This document shows positions 8,312 through 16,105 of a stretch of 64,000 bases of DNA, piece after piece. The stretch's first letter is position 1; each line of letters begins with the position of its first letter. The DNA is from Kushneria phyllosphaerae (GTDB taxonomy: Bacteria; Pseudomonadota; Gammaproteobacteria; Pseudomonadales; Halomonadaceae), in NCBI RefSeq assembly GCF_900312995.1, contig NZ_ONZI01000003.1, forward strand, positions 310,001 through 374,000. Direction: 5' to 3'. Position numbers and translations under genes: made by a program. The notes under the pieces were generated by a model, which saw only the letters and a program-made list of their open reading frames with translations, was not told where the DNA came from and did not search any database.

Positions 8312-9482
8312 CGCTGCGCTCCAGCACCAGCACGGCATTGTTGCCGCCAAAGGCAAAGGCGTTGGAGAGCGCCACGCCCGGCTGGCCGACGCTATCTTCG
8401 CCCACCAGCGACAGCGGCATCAGTGTTTCGTCAAGCGGCTGGTCATGAACATGGCGCGGCAGAAAACCGTGTTCCAGCGCCAGCCAGCAAAAGGCGGCTT
8501 CAAGCGCGCCGGCCGCGCCCAGCGTGTGGCCGGTCAGCGCCTTGGTCGAGCTGGCCGGGGGCTGGTGATCGCCAAACACGTCATGAAGGGCCAGCGCCTC
8601 CATCGCATCGTTATGCGTGGTCGCGGTGCCATGCAGGTTGAGGTAGTCAATATCACCAGGGGCTCGACCAGCCATGTCGAGCGCCTGGCGAATGGCGGCG
8701 ATGGCGCCGCCGCCATCCGGGGCCGGCGCCGAGATGTGGTGGGCGTCCGAGCTTTCCCCGTAGCCGGTCAGCTGAATGCCGCCGGCCTCGCGGGTCACGA
8801 TGAACAGAGCGGCCGCTTCACCGATGTTGATGCCACGTCGATCATGGGTGAACGGCTGACACGGCGTATCGCTGATCGCCCCCAGCGCGTCAAAACCATG
8901 CACGGTCAAATGGCACAGCGTATCGGCGCCGCCGGCAATCACGGCATCTGCCTGACCGGAGAGCAACAGGCGCCGTGCCGCACTCAGCGCTCGGGCACCG
9001 GAGCTGCAGGCCGTGGAGATGGTCCATGCCGGCCCCGACAGCCCCAGATGGGCGCGAATGAAATGGGCCGGTGCGCCGAGTTCCTGATGGGCGTAGCGGT
9101 AGTGCTCATCGAAGTTGTTGCCGGGACCGGTGCGGGCAATGGCGGCCTCGGTTTCCGAGATGCCCGAGGTGCTAGTTCCCATGACGACGGCAATACGATG
9201 CGGCGCATGACGTTGGAGCGTCTCCTCCAGCTGCGGGCCCAAAGCCGCAAGCGCCGTGGCGATGAGTCGGTTGTTGCGACTGGCATGTTCGACCGGCCAG
9301 TCATCAGACGACACCAGCGCCGTCGTGACATCCCCCAGCGCCAGCATTCGTCCGGGCGTGTAGCGCTCGCTGTCGACCAGACCGCGTTGCCCCTTGACCA
9401 GTGCGTTAATGAGGGTGTCGTGGTGGTCCCCGAGACTGCAGATCACGGCAGGCGCAGAGAGTCGACAGTAAGCGGACGTCAT
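8304..9482 (-). CDS. Beta-ketoacyl-ACP synthase, FabF-like (ApeO-type)
   Basis: 392 residues. The catalytic triad of elongating ketosynthases is complete: Cys in ISTACSSGA, His in NLHGTATTHNDAME and His in ALTGHTLGAAGALEA. The C-terminus (SNAFAFGGNNAVLVLE) is typical. It would condense malonyl-ACP with the growing polyene. Its stop overlaps the dehydratase start, and its own start overlaps the stop of the DUF3261 lipoprotein gene (4 bases). It is the only catalytically complete ketosynthase in the cluster within this window. Confidence 0.9.
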   Translation of the reverse strand: MTSAYCRLSAPAVICSLGDHHDTLINALVKGQRGLVDSERYTPGRMLALGDVTTALVSSDDWPVEHASRNNRLIATALAALGPQLEETLQRHAPHRIAVVMGTSTSGISETEAAIARTGPGNNFDEHYRYAHQELGAPAHFIRAHLGLSGPAWTISTACSSGARALSAARRLLLSGQADAVIAGGADTLCHLTVHGFDALGAISDTPCQPFTHDRRGINIGEAAALFIVTREAGGIQLTGYGESSDAHHISAPAPDGGGAIAAIRQALDMAGRAPGDIDYLNLHGTATTHNDAMEALALHDVFGDHQPPASSTKALTGHTLGAAGALEAAFCWLALEHGFLPRHVHDQPLDETLMPLSLVGEDSVGQPGVALSNAFAFGGNNAVLVLERSDA

Positions 9483-10078
9483 GGGGTCTCTCCGGCGCTA
9501 TTGTCATTACCAAAGGGCGTGATGACCATGCGATAGCCGATCTGAAAATCGGTCAGCACGTCATGGACCCGGTCGGCCGGGCGGTCGATGGTATCGATCC
9601 GGGCGACCAGCGTGTCGCCGTCGAGAATCTTGCGCACTTGGCCATGTTCAAAGCGCTGATCCTGTACCTGCCATGCACTGCCCTGAAAGGCCTTTTGCAG
9701 GGCAGACTCTGGACGCAGACTCCACTCCAGACGCTGTGCAAACCATTGGGCCGGGAAGGGCGGCCTGTCCATGATCGACTGGGTGTAGCGTGCGCCCTGG
9801 TCATCGCGTACCAGGGTGAAAAGCCGCTGGCCGGTGGGAGTGGCGATGACCACGCGCAGCCCGTCACCGGAAAGGCGAATTACCGCCAGCAGTGTCTGCT
9901 CGGGGCGTGTCTCGTCAAAGGGCGTGATGGTCAGCTTGCGCTTGAGCGTCTGTGGCTCGCCCTGCCAGCCGGCGGCTGCCTGGGGCGCCATGGCAGGTGC
10001 GCTGCAGCCTGCCAGCAGGGTCAGCATTAACAAAAGCGCGGCGGGCCAGAGGCGTCGGGACAGAAAAGTGACGGTCAT
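9479..10078 (-). CDS. DUF3261 family lipoprotein of the polyene cluster
   Basis: 199 residues from ATG 10078, which overlaps the flavoprotein stop (ATGA). The N-terminus is a lipoprotein signal with lipobox LLAGC at residues 21-25 or so (MTVTFLSRRLWPAALLLMLT leads into it). The mature part has a beta-rich look with repeated short strands. DUF3261 lipoproteins are constant companions of aryl polyene clusters. They are proposed to help the LolA-like carrier and MMPL exporter move the lipid to the outer membrane; a precise role is not established. Confidence 0.8.
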   Translation of the reverse strand: MTVTFLSRRLWPAALLLMLTLLAGCSAPAMAPQAAAGWQGEPQTLKRKLTITPFDETRPEQTLLAVIRLSGDGLRVVIATPTGQRLFTLVRDDQGARYTQSIMDRPPFPAQWFAQRLEWSLRPESALQKAFQGSAWQVQDQRFEHGQVRKILDGDTLVARIDTIDRPADRVHDVLTDFQIGYRMVITPFGNDNSAGETP

Positions 10079-11391
10079 GCGGCGTGTCCACACAGTTGGG
10101 CCAGGGTATCGAGATGTCGACGCGGCTGACTGACAAAGGGGTTGTCGTTATCCCAGGCGTAGCCTGCCAGTACGGCGCTGATCATGCGCCGCAGATAGGC
10201 CGGCGGTTCGGGATGAAAGATGATGGCCGGCAGGCGACCGTCGTACCAGGCCTCCACAAAGGCGCGGAAGGTATCGATGCCATGGCGCAGCGGGCGCTCG
10301 AAATCTCCCTGCCAGTCGGCATCACCACCGTCAAGCTTTGCCCTGACCAGCGGCGCGGCCAGACAGGCCGAACGTACCGCGATGGTCACGCCCGAGGAGA
10401 AGATGGGGTCGAGAAATTCGCCGGCATTGCCAAGAATGGCGTATCCCGGGCCGGTGAGGGTGGTGACATTGCGGCTGTAGCCGCCAAGTGCCGCGATGGG
10501 TCGGTGAGGCGTTTCGACATCAAGCCAGCCGTCCAGCTCGTCAAAGGCTTTAAAACAGGTCTGAAAGCCCTGCGTCTCGTCGGCATCCGGTCCAGTGAGG
10601 CGGGTCAGTGCCTCGGATGACCCCACAAAGCCTGTCGAGGCACGACCGTTGGCAAAGGGGATCACCCAGTACCAGACATTGGCGCGGGCGTGAAGCCCGA
10701 TCTGAATCTTGGTGCGATCGAAATCATACAACCGGCAGGCGTCCGGCTTGAGGGATAAATGGGTATACAGGGCCTGTCGCTGTGTCAGATGGGTCTCTTC
10801 CAGCGTCCCTTCCAGGCGGGCCAGCACCTGAGCCAGACCGCTGGCATCAAGGACGAAACGAGCCTTGAGTCGCCAGGGGGTGCCCTGATCATCCCGAATG
10901 GTCAGTACCGGCGCTGTGGGATGGCGCTCGAAGGCCGTGACCCGCTGACCGAAATGCACCTCGGCGCCGCGCGCACCGGCGGCCTCGATCAGGCGCTGAT
11001 CAAAGTCGGCGCGCTCGACCTGCCAGGCCTGCCCCGTGCCCTCGCTCGACTTGTCCTGAAAGTCGATATCCACGCGCTGATCGCCACGCACAAAGCGGGC
11101 GCCGTTTTTCATCTGATAGCCGGCCCTTTCGATCACGTCGGCCAGCCCTGCGCGCTCAAGGTCCATCAGGCACTGGGGCAAAAGGCTCTCGCCGATGGAA
11201 AAACGCGGGAAGTGCGCCGCCTCGACCACGACGACGCGATGGCCGGCCTCGGCCAGCAGGGCAGCCGCCACGGCGCCGGCGGGCCCGGCGCCGATAATGG
11301 CCACATCGGTTTCCCTTTCAGACATGTCGGCCTCAAGGGCGCGGGACGTGGAAGTTGTCATGGCGTTATCCGTGGTCATGGGTATTGTCAT
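10075..11391 (-). CDS. FAD-dependent oxidoreductase, tryptophan-halogenase-like
   Basis: 438 residues from ATG 11391, which overlaps the MMPL stop as ATGA. ATGs at 11379, 11361 and 11325 are alternatives; the last begins MSERETDVAIIGAG, directly at the fold. The FAD motif is GAGPAGAVAAALLAEAG followed by VVVVE, then the family block FPRFSIGESLLP and, near the C-terminus, GNAGEFLDPIFSSGV. WYWVIP fits the WxWxIP motif of flavin-dependent halogenases, which is also found in relatives that do not halogenate. Such flavoproteins recur in aryl polyene, xanthomonadin and flexirubin clusters with undefined function. Whether this one halogenates, hydroxylates or desaturates is unknown. Confidence 0.85.
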   Translation of the reverse strand: MTIPMTTDNAMTTSTSRALEADMSERETDVAIIGAGPAGAVAAALLAEAGHRVVVVEAAHFPRFSIGESLLPQCLMDLERAGLADVIERAGYQMKNGARFVRGDQRVDIDFQDKSSEGTGQAWQVERADFDQRLIEAAGARGAEVHFGQRVTAFERHPTAPVLTIRDDQGTPWRLKARFVLDASGLAQVLARLEGTLEETHLTQRQALYTHLSLKPDACRLYDFDRTKIQIGLHARANVWYWVIPFANGRASTGFVGSSEALTRLTGPDADETQGFQTCFKAFDELDGWLDVETPHRPIAALGGYSRNVTTLTGPGYAILGNAGEFLDPIFSSGVTIAVRSACLAAPLVRAKLDGGDADWQGDFERPLRHGIDTFRAFVEAWYDGRLPAIIFHPEPPAYLRRMISAVLAGYAWDNDNPFVSQPRRHLDTLAQLCGHAA

Positions 11392-13685
11392 GGCGCCGGC
11401 TGATCCTTTGGAACGCGCCGCTGCACCAGCGCCGTGAGCAGCCAGACGCTGGCAAGCCCGATCAGGGTGGTCATGCCGATATGATGAAGCGCCGGTGTGG
11501 CACTGAAGGCCAGCAGGCCAAAGGCCAGCAGACTCGACAGGATCGACAGCGTGATCGCAAGCCAGGCGTGATGCGCTCTGGGATGTTCCTGCATGAAGAT
11601 GCCGGCGTCCAGCCCGATCCCCAGCACCAGCAGCAGCGCCAGCTGATGAAACAGATTCAGCGGCACGCCCAGCAGGGCATACAACGTGAGTACGGTCAAA
11701 ATGGCGCCGCCGGCCGGGGCGATGACACGCCAGGTGCGCCACCGGTAGCGCAGGGCCAGCAGCAGAGTCAGCACGACCAGCGCGCCTGCCACCCACTGCG
11801 CGATCTGGCGGCGCAGCTTGCCCAGCACGTTGCTGATCTGCTCGACCCGGTCGACCAGTTCGATGTGTTCATCGCTGCGCGCCAGGCTTTCCAGCTGCTG
11901 ACGCGCATGGTCATCGATGCCGCCGCTGAGGGTGACCATGCCGGCCACCTGCCCCTTGTCGATGTCGCCAAGCCACAGGCGTTGGTCACTTTCTCCCAGC
12001 GGGCTTGTCAGCCAGTGATCCAGCGTCAGCGGCGGAGATTGCGTCAGCATCTCCATGGCTCGCTCGTAAAGTGCCGGCGGTAGCCCTGCCGAGGCATACA
12101 CCTGGTCGAGCTGCTGCTGATACAGACGGCGGGTCCGTTCAAGATTAGCGCTTTGACGCGCGCCAGAGGGGACATGATCGGCCAGACTGGTGTGACCGCC
12201 CAGATGACCGTCCTTCACCAGCCCATCCAGCAGGGGGTTGAGTGATTCAACCCGACCGAGAAAACCTTCGCTGTCATGAGCGGTGATCAACAGATAAACG
12301 GTACCGGTATCCCGCCCGAGCTCACGCTGAATCAGCGCCTCATCGCCCAGCAGCTGCTGTGACGAGGTATTGAGCAGACGCAGGCTGTCATCGCCCTGCA
12401 GGCGCACGCCGGCAATGGCGACGGCGATCAGGGCCAGCACCAGGGCCACGCGCGGCCCGAGCCGACCGCGAAGGTGGTCGAGAACTCGCCAGAGCCGTTC
12501 GGCCAGTTTCCGGGTGCCGGGCGTGGTGCGCACGCGCGTCATGGGCAGCCACAGCACGACCGTCAGCCAGGCCCCGACCAGACCGCAGCCGGCAAATATG
12601 GCCATCTGGCGAAGCCCGGGCATGGGCGTGAAGGCCTGCACCACATAGGCCATGACGCTGGTCACAAGCCCGAGTGCCAGCCCCGGCAACATGTGGCGCA
12701 GCCGAAACTCCCGGCCGGCCAGCGCGCGGGCACACTGAAGGTGCAATGCATAATCAATGGCCACACCGATCAGGCTGCTGCCAAAGGCAATGGTCAGCAG
12801 GTGAATGCCCTGAAACCACCAGAGCGTGATCGCCAGCGCAAACACGGCGCCAGTGGCCAGCGGCAGCAGCAGCGTGGCGATCGTGACCGGCGAACGAAAA
12901 ACCACCAGCAGGATGAGCAGCACCCCGATCAGCGAGCCCAGCCCGATGGTGCTGATCTCGCTTCTGGCCTGATGCGCGCCATCGGCGGCGTGAAAGACCA
13001 TGCCCGAGCGCCACAGATGCGCCCTGGGGTGCGCCTTTTGAAACGCATCGATGGCAGCGGTCAGACGATCCTGCAGCCCCGTATCCCACGCACTGCCTGC
13101 CAGCTCCCCGGTCATTACGACCAGTGCCTTGCCATCCACCTCGAGGGTGACCAGATCACCCCGGGTATCAAAGCGGGTAGAGAGCTGGCTGTCGAGCCAG
13201 CGATTGAGCAGTCCGAAGGGGTCACGTACCGGGTGCTGGTCAATACCGGTGGGCATGACCAGAGACGCCAGCGCCTGGCGGCGCAGCTCGTCGGTATCCC
13301 CACCGTCGATGGTGGCGCGCAGATGGTCATCCAGCAGGCGATAGCGCGACGGCCCCAGCACTTCCAGCAGGCTGTCGAGCTGGTAGTCACCCGGACGATA
13401 GCGCAGCTCACTGACCGCGCCGGCACGCTGTAGCGCCTGCGCCAGTTCTGCCGCGGCCTCGCCCGGGTTTTCGGCGTCCAGCAGCAGCACGAAGCGGTGG
13501 GTAAAAGGGGCACCGAGCTGCTCGTTGGCACGATCAATCCCGGGAGACTGATGCGTGTCGGGCAGCAGCGCCGTGATGCGCGTATCAAGACTTGTTCCGC
13601 GCAGCAGCTGCCAACCGCTGAAGACCAGACAGGCTGTCAGTACCAGACCCCATAAAAGCGCCGGCAGGCGAGAGGTGCGCGTCAT
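11388..13685 (-). CDS. MMPL/RND-family lipid exporter
   Basis: 765 residues. Layout is classic for MMPL: one N-terminal membrane helix (about 8-28), a large periplasmic domain, a block of five helices beginning ISTIGLGSLIGVLLILLVVF with GSSLIGVAIDYALHL, then a second periplasmic domain and a second five-helix block containing LLVLGIGLDAGIFM. Aryl polyene clusters encode such an exporter (ApeM-type), thought to extract the lipid from the inner membrane. The gene starts 2 bases after the LolA-like gene and overlaps the flavoprotein gene, so co-expression is near certain. Confidence 0.9.
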   Translation of the reverse strand: MTRTSRLPALLWGLVLTACLVFSGWQLLRGTSLDTRITALLPDTHQSPGIDRANEQLGAPFTHRFVLLLDAENPGEAAAELAQALQRAGAVSELRYRPGDYQLDSLLEVLGPSRYRLLDDHLRATIDGGDTDELRRQALASLVMPTGIDQHPVRDPFGLLNRWLDSQLSTRFDTRGDLVTLEVDGKALVVMTGELAGSAWDTGLQDRLTAAIDAFQKAHPRAHLWRSGMVFHAADGAHQARSEISTIGLGSLIGVLLILLVVFRSPVTIATLLLPLATGAVFALAITLWWFQGIHLLTIAFGSSLIGVAIDYALHLQCARALAGREFRLRHMLPGLALGLVTSVMAYVVQAFTPMPGLRQMAIFAGCGLVGAWLTVVLWLPMTRVRTTPGTRKLAERLWRVLDHLRGRLGPRVALVLALIAVAIAGVRLQGDDSLRLLNTSSQQLLGDEALIQRELGRDTGTVYLLITAHDSEGFLGRVESLNPLLDGLVKDGHLGGHTSLADHVPSGARQSANLERTRRLYQQQLDQVYASAGLPPALYERAMEMLTQSPPLTLDHWLTSPLGESDQRLWLGDIDKGQVAGMVTLSGGIDDHARQQLESLARSDEHIELVDRVEQISNVLGKLRRQIAQWVAGALVVLTLLLALRYRWRTWRVIAPAGGAILTVLTLYALLGVPLNLFHQLALLLVLGIGLDAGIFMQEHPRAHHAWLAITLSILSSLLAFGLLAFSATPALHHIGMTTLIGLASVWLLTALVQRRVPKDQPAP

Positions 13686-13687
13686 GG

Positions 13688-14287
13688 TCAGGGGGCCTGT
13701 TGCGGGGAAGTCGCGGCGGTGCCGGCGTCTTCTTCGGGGGGCAGCAGATGAATGTTGAGCCGGTCACCATCGGCCATGGCCATGTTGATCTGCTCAAGGC
13801 GTGCATCGCCCTGCATGTCGATATTTTGGAGATAGTTCGCCAGCCCCTGCTGGCGCGGGACCAGCGTGGCATGCCACGCCTTTTCATCGCCTTCAAGCGT
13901 GATGTCGAAACGATCGGCGAGCGCCGAGAACTGGCCGTTGAGCAGTTGCATGATCAGGGTCGCCACGCCGGCCGGATCATCATCAATGCGCTCGCCGTTA
14001 CGCTGAATGCCCGCATCGGAAAGCTCCATGGTCTCTTTTACCGGTGATTCCAGCGACCAGGTCACGCGATCGCCCTGCTCGAAGCGGTAGTGACCGCGAC
14101 CGTCAATGCGGGTGTCCAAGTCGGCCAGATAACGGGTCTGCTCAAAGCGCCCGTTCACGTCCCCCTGAGCGGCCAGGTGGTCTGCCAGGGTCTCAAGGTT
14201 CATGGCCCGGGCCGGCAGGGCCATGAGCCACAGGGGGAGAGTGACCATGATAAGGGTCAGGGATCGTAAACGCGTGCGACAAGACAT
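13688..14287 (-). CDS. LolA-like outer-membrane lipid carrier
   Basis: 199 residues from ATG 14287, preceded by AGGAG at workable distance. The signal peptide ends near ALPARA before MNLETL. The mature protein shows a LolA/LolB-type start: LADHLAAQGDVNGRFEQTRY, then GHYRFEQGDRVTWSLESP. In aryl polyene clusters this periplasmic carrier (ApeL-type) is believed to shuttle the product to the outer membrane alongside the MMPL exporter encoded next. A 91-base gap separates it from the acyltransferase gene, larger than most in the operon, with no terminator visible. Confidence 0.85.
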   Translation of the reverse strand: MSCRTRLRSLTLIMVTLPLWLMALPARAMNLETLADHLAAQGDVNGRFEQTRYLADLDTRIDGRGHYRFEQGDRVTWSLESPVKETMELSDAGIQRNGERIDDDPAGVATLIMQLLNGQFSALADRFDITLEGDEKAWHATLVPRQQGLANYLQNIDMQGDARLEQINMAMADGDRLNIHLLPPEEDAGTAATSPQQAP

Positions 14288-14378
14288 GTAACTTGAGCTC
14301 CTGGGCCGGCAGGACAGCGGCTGTCCGTGCGTTGTTCGTGCTTGATTTAATCGCCCGTGCTTTAACGGGGCATGCGTT

Positions 14379-15320
14379 TTATTTTTCGGACTGCCAGAAC
14401 GGGTAAAAGTTGAACCACTGTAGCGGATAACGACAGCAGAAATGCTCCAGACGCGTGACAAAGTGCGCCATGGTGTTGTCCATCCATACACTGCGCTCCC
14501 GGCGTGAGAGGCCGGTGGCATCGCCCAGGGATTCAAAGTGCACATGATGTGTCTGCCCCTTGCGGGCGCAGACCAGCAGATACAGCGGACAGTGCAACAG
14601 CATGGCAAGCCAGAAGGCACCCTCGGGGAAGGGCGCCGGTCGGCCGAGAAAATCGAGCCAGCGGCGTCGGGCGCCGGCCTCGATGGGGTCGCGGTCGGCG
14701 GCGATGACCACAAAGCCGCCCTCGGCCACGCGGGCCTGAAGTCGCTGGGCCGTGGCGGGGCCCATGTCGCTGACCTCGATGATCTCTACCGACAGGGGGC
14801 GGTCGATATCGTTGAACAGGGAATTGAAGCGCTGGGCGTGATGGGTATGCATGACCACGCTCATTTTCAGGTCGCGCCGCAGTCGCCCCAGCGCCTGACA
14901 GATCTCGTGGCTGCCCAGATGCGTGACCACGATGATGCCGCCCTGGCCGGCATCGATGGCGGCCCTCAGGGTCTCGCGCTGCTCGATATGAATGGCCTCG
15001 GGGGCAATGCGACCGTAGAGCGCCAGCACCTTGTCCAGAATGGCCGTCCCAAAGGTCGTGAAATGGCGCACGGTGGTCAGGCGTGGCAGGGAGACCGAGG
15101 GGCAAAAGGCCTTCAGTTGCTGCTGGTACTCCCTTGAGGCGCGTCGGGCAATCGGGCGGCGCAGCCAATAGTAGAGTCCGACCAGAAACAGGACGCCCTG
15201 ATAGGCGCGCGCACCGAAACGGTCATAAATGGCCAGCATCAATTGAATGCCCTTGAGTGAGCCTGACTCACTGATGGCCGACCAGTGGCGCGGGGTGCGC
15301 TTGCGTTGCGGTGATGTCAT
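14379..15320 (-). CDS. LpxL/HtrB-like lysophospholipid acyltransferase
   Basis: 313 residues. The LPLAT catalytic HX4E motif is present as HLGSHE in GGIIVVTHLGSHEICQALGR. A second block with FPEGAFWLAMLL lies downstream, as in this branch of the family. There is one hydrophobic stretch near the N-terminus (YQGVLFLVGLYYWL). It probably transfers an acyl chain, perhaps the polyene or a fatty acid, to the lipid carrier part. It overlaps the upstream glycosyltransferase gene by 4 bases. Substrate unknown. Confidence 0.85.
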   Translation of the reverse strand: MTSPQRKRTPRHWSAISESGSLKGIQLMLAIYDRFGARAYQGVLFLVGLYYWLRRPIARRASREYQQQLKAFCPSVSLPRLTTVRHFTTFGTAILDKVLALYGRIAPEAIHIEQRETLRAAIDAGQGGIIVVTHLGSHEICQALGRLRRDLKMSVVMHTHHAQRFNSLFNDIDRPLSVEIIEVSDMGPATAQRLQARVAEGGFVVIAADRDPIEAGARRRWLDFLGRPAPFPEGAFWLAMLLHCPLYLLVCARKGQTHHVHFESLGDATGLSRRERSVWMDNTMAHFVTRLEHFCCRYPLQWFNFYPFWQSEK

Positions 15321-16105
15321 GAAGAGCTCTTGTGTCGTTCGTCGCGCCAGTGCCGGGCACGTCCGAGGATCAGCTTCGGCATGCGTATCAGCATGCCCAG
15401 CGTCAGCCTCAGGTGCATGCGTGCCATCAGGACGTTGTCCCGAAACAGGCGAAAGTGAGAGACGCCATCGGTGGGATAGGTGACCCGCACCGGCAGATTG
15501 TCGACCGGGTGACCGGCCCAGAACCAGCGCACCAGCACCTCGGTATCAAACTCCATGCGATGGCCGCACCCGTGGCGCGCAAGCATGGCATTGACCGCAG
15601 CTAGCGGATAAAGGCGCACGCCACACATGGTGTCGCGCAGCGTGGTGGACAGCGTATTGCACCAGACCCAGACGTGGGTGATGTAGCGGCTGATAAAGCG
15701 GTGCAGCGGCACGCTGTGATCAAAGCGGGGATAGCCGATCAAAAGCCGGTCGGGGGCGTGTCTGGACGCCTCGATAAAGGGCGGCAGGCTTGATTGATCA
15801 TGCTGGCCGTCGGCGTCGACCTGAAGGGCATGGGTAAACCCGAGCGTTTGAGCATGGGCAAGGCCGTGACGAACGGCGTAGCCCTTGCCACGGTTGCGCG
15901 GCAGGCGCAGTAGATGTACATCACTGGCCTGTGCCAGGTGATCGAGCACACTGGCGCAGCCCGCATCGCTGCCGTCATCGACGAGCACGATGGGCAGGTT
16001 CAGGGCGGCGAGTCCCTCGCAGGTCGCCACGATGGCGTGTTCGTGGTTATACACAGGCACCAGCACGCAGGGCGAAAATGCTGCGCTGTCCTGGACGTGA
16101 TTCAT
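15317..16105 (-). CDS. Family 2 glycosyltransferase
   Basis: 262 residues from ATG 16105, which overlaps the preceding stop as ATGA. A GT-A fold is indicated by CVLVPVYNHEHAIVAT, LVDDGSDAG (nucleotide-binding) and the metal-binding DxD region QVDADGQHD. RDTMCGVRLYPLAAV resembles dolichol-phosphate-mannose-synthase-like members. It likely adds a sugar from an activated donor to a lipid acceptor during assembly of the polyene lipid anchor. The C-terminal region has short hydrophobic stretches but no clear membrane domain. Confidence 0.87.
   Translation of the reverse strand: MNHVQDSAAFSPCVLVPVYNHEHAIVATCEGLAALNLPIVLVDDGSDAGCASVLDHLAQASDVHLLRLPRNRGKGYAVRHGLAHAQTLGFTHALQVDADGQHDQSSLPPFIEASRHAPDRLLIGYPRFDHSVPLHRFISRYITHVWVWCNTLSTTLRDTMCGVRLYPLAAVNAMLARHGCGHRMEFDTEVLVRWFWAGHPVDNLPVRVTYPTDGVSHFRLFRDNVLMARMHLRLTLGMLIRMPKLILGRARHWRDERHKSSS

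Noticed and set aside
8301-9536. 411-codon plus-strand frame opposite the ketosynthase
   Set aside because: Shadow of a gene with a full Cys-His-His active site; no domain seen.
11388-11796. N-terminal extension of the flavoprotein into the MMPL gene
   Set aside because: The extra 135 residues are an Arg/Ala-rich shadow of the MMPL gene; an ATGA overlap gives a natural start at 11391.
14288-14713. N-terminal extension of the LolA-like protein
   Set aside because: Extension is a shadow of the acyltransferase gene; a proper signal peptide and Shine-Dalgarno define 14287.
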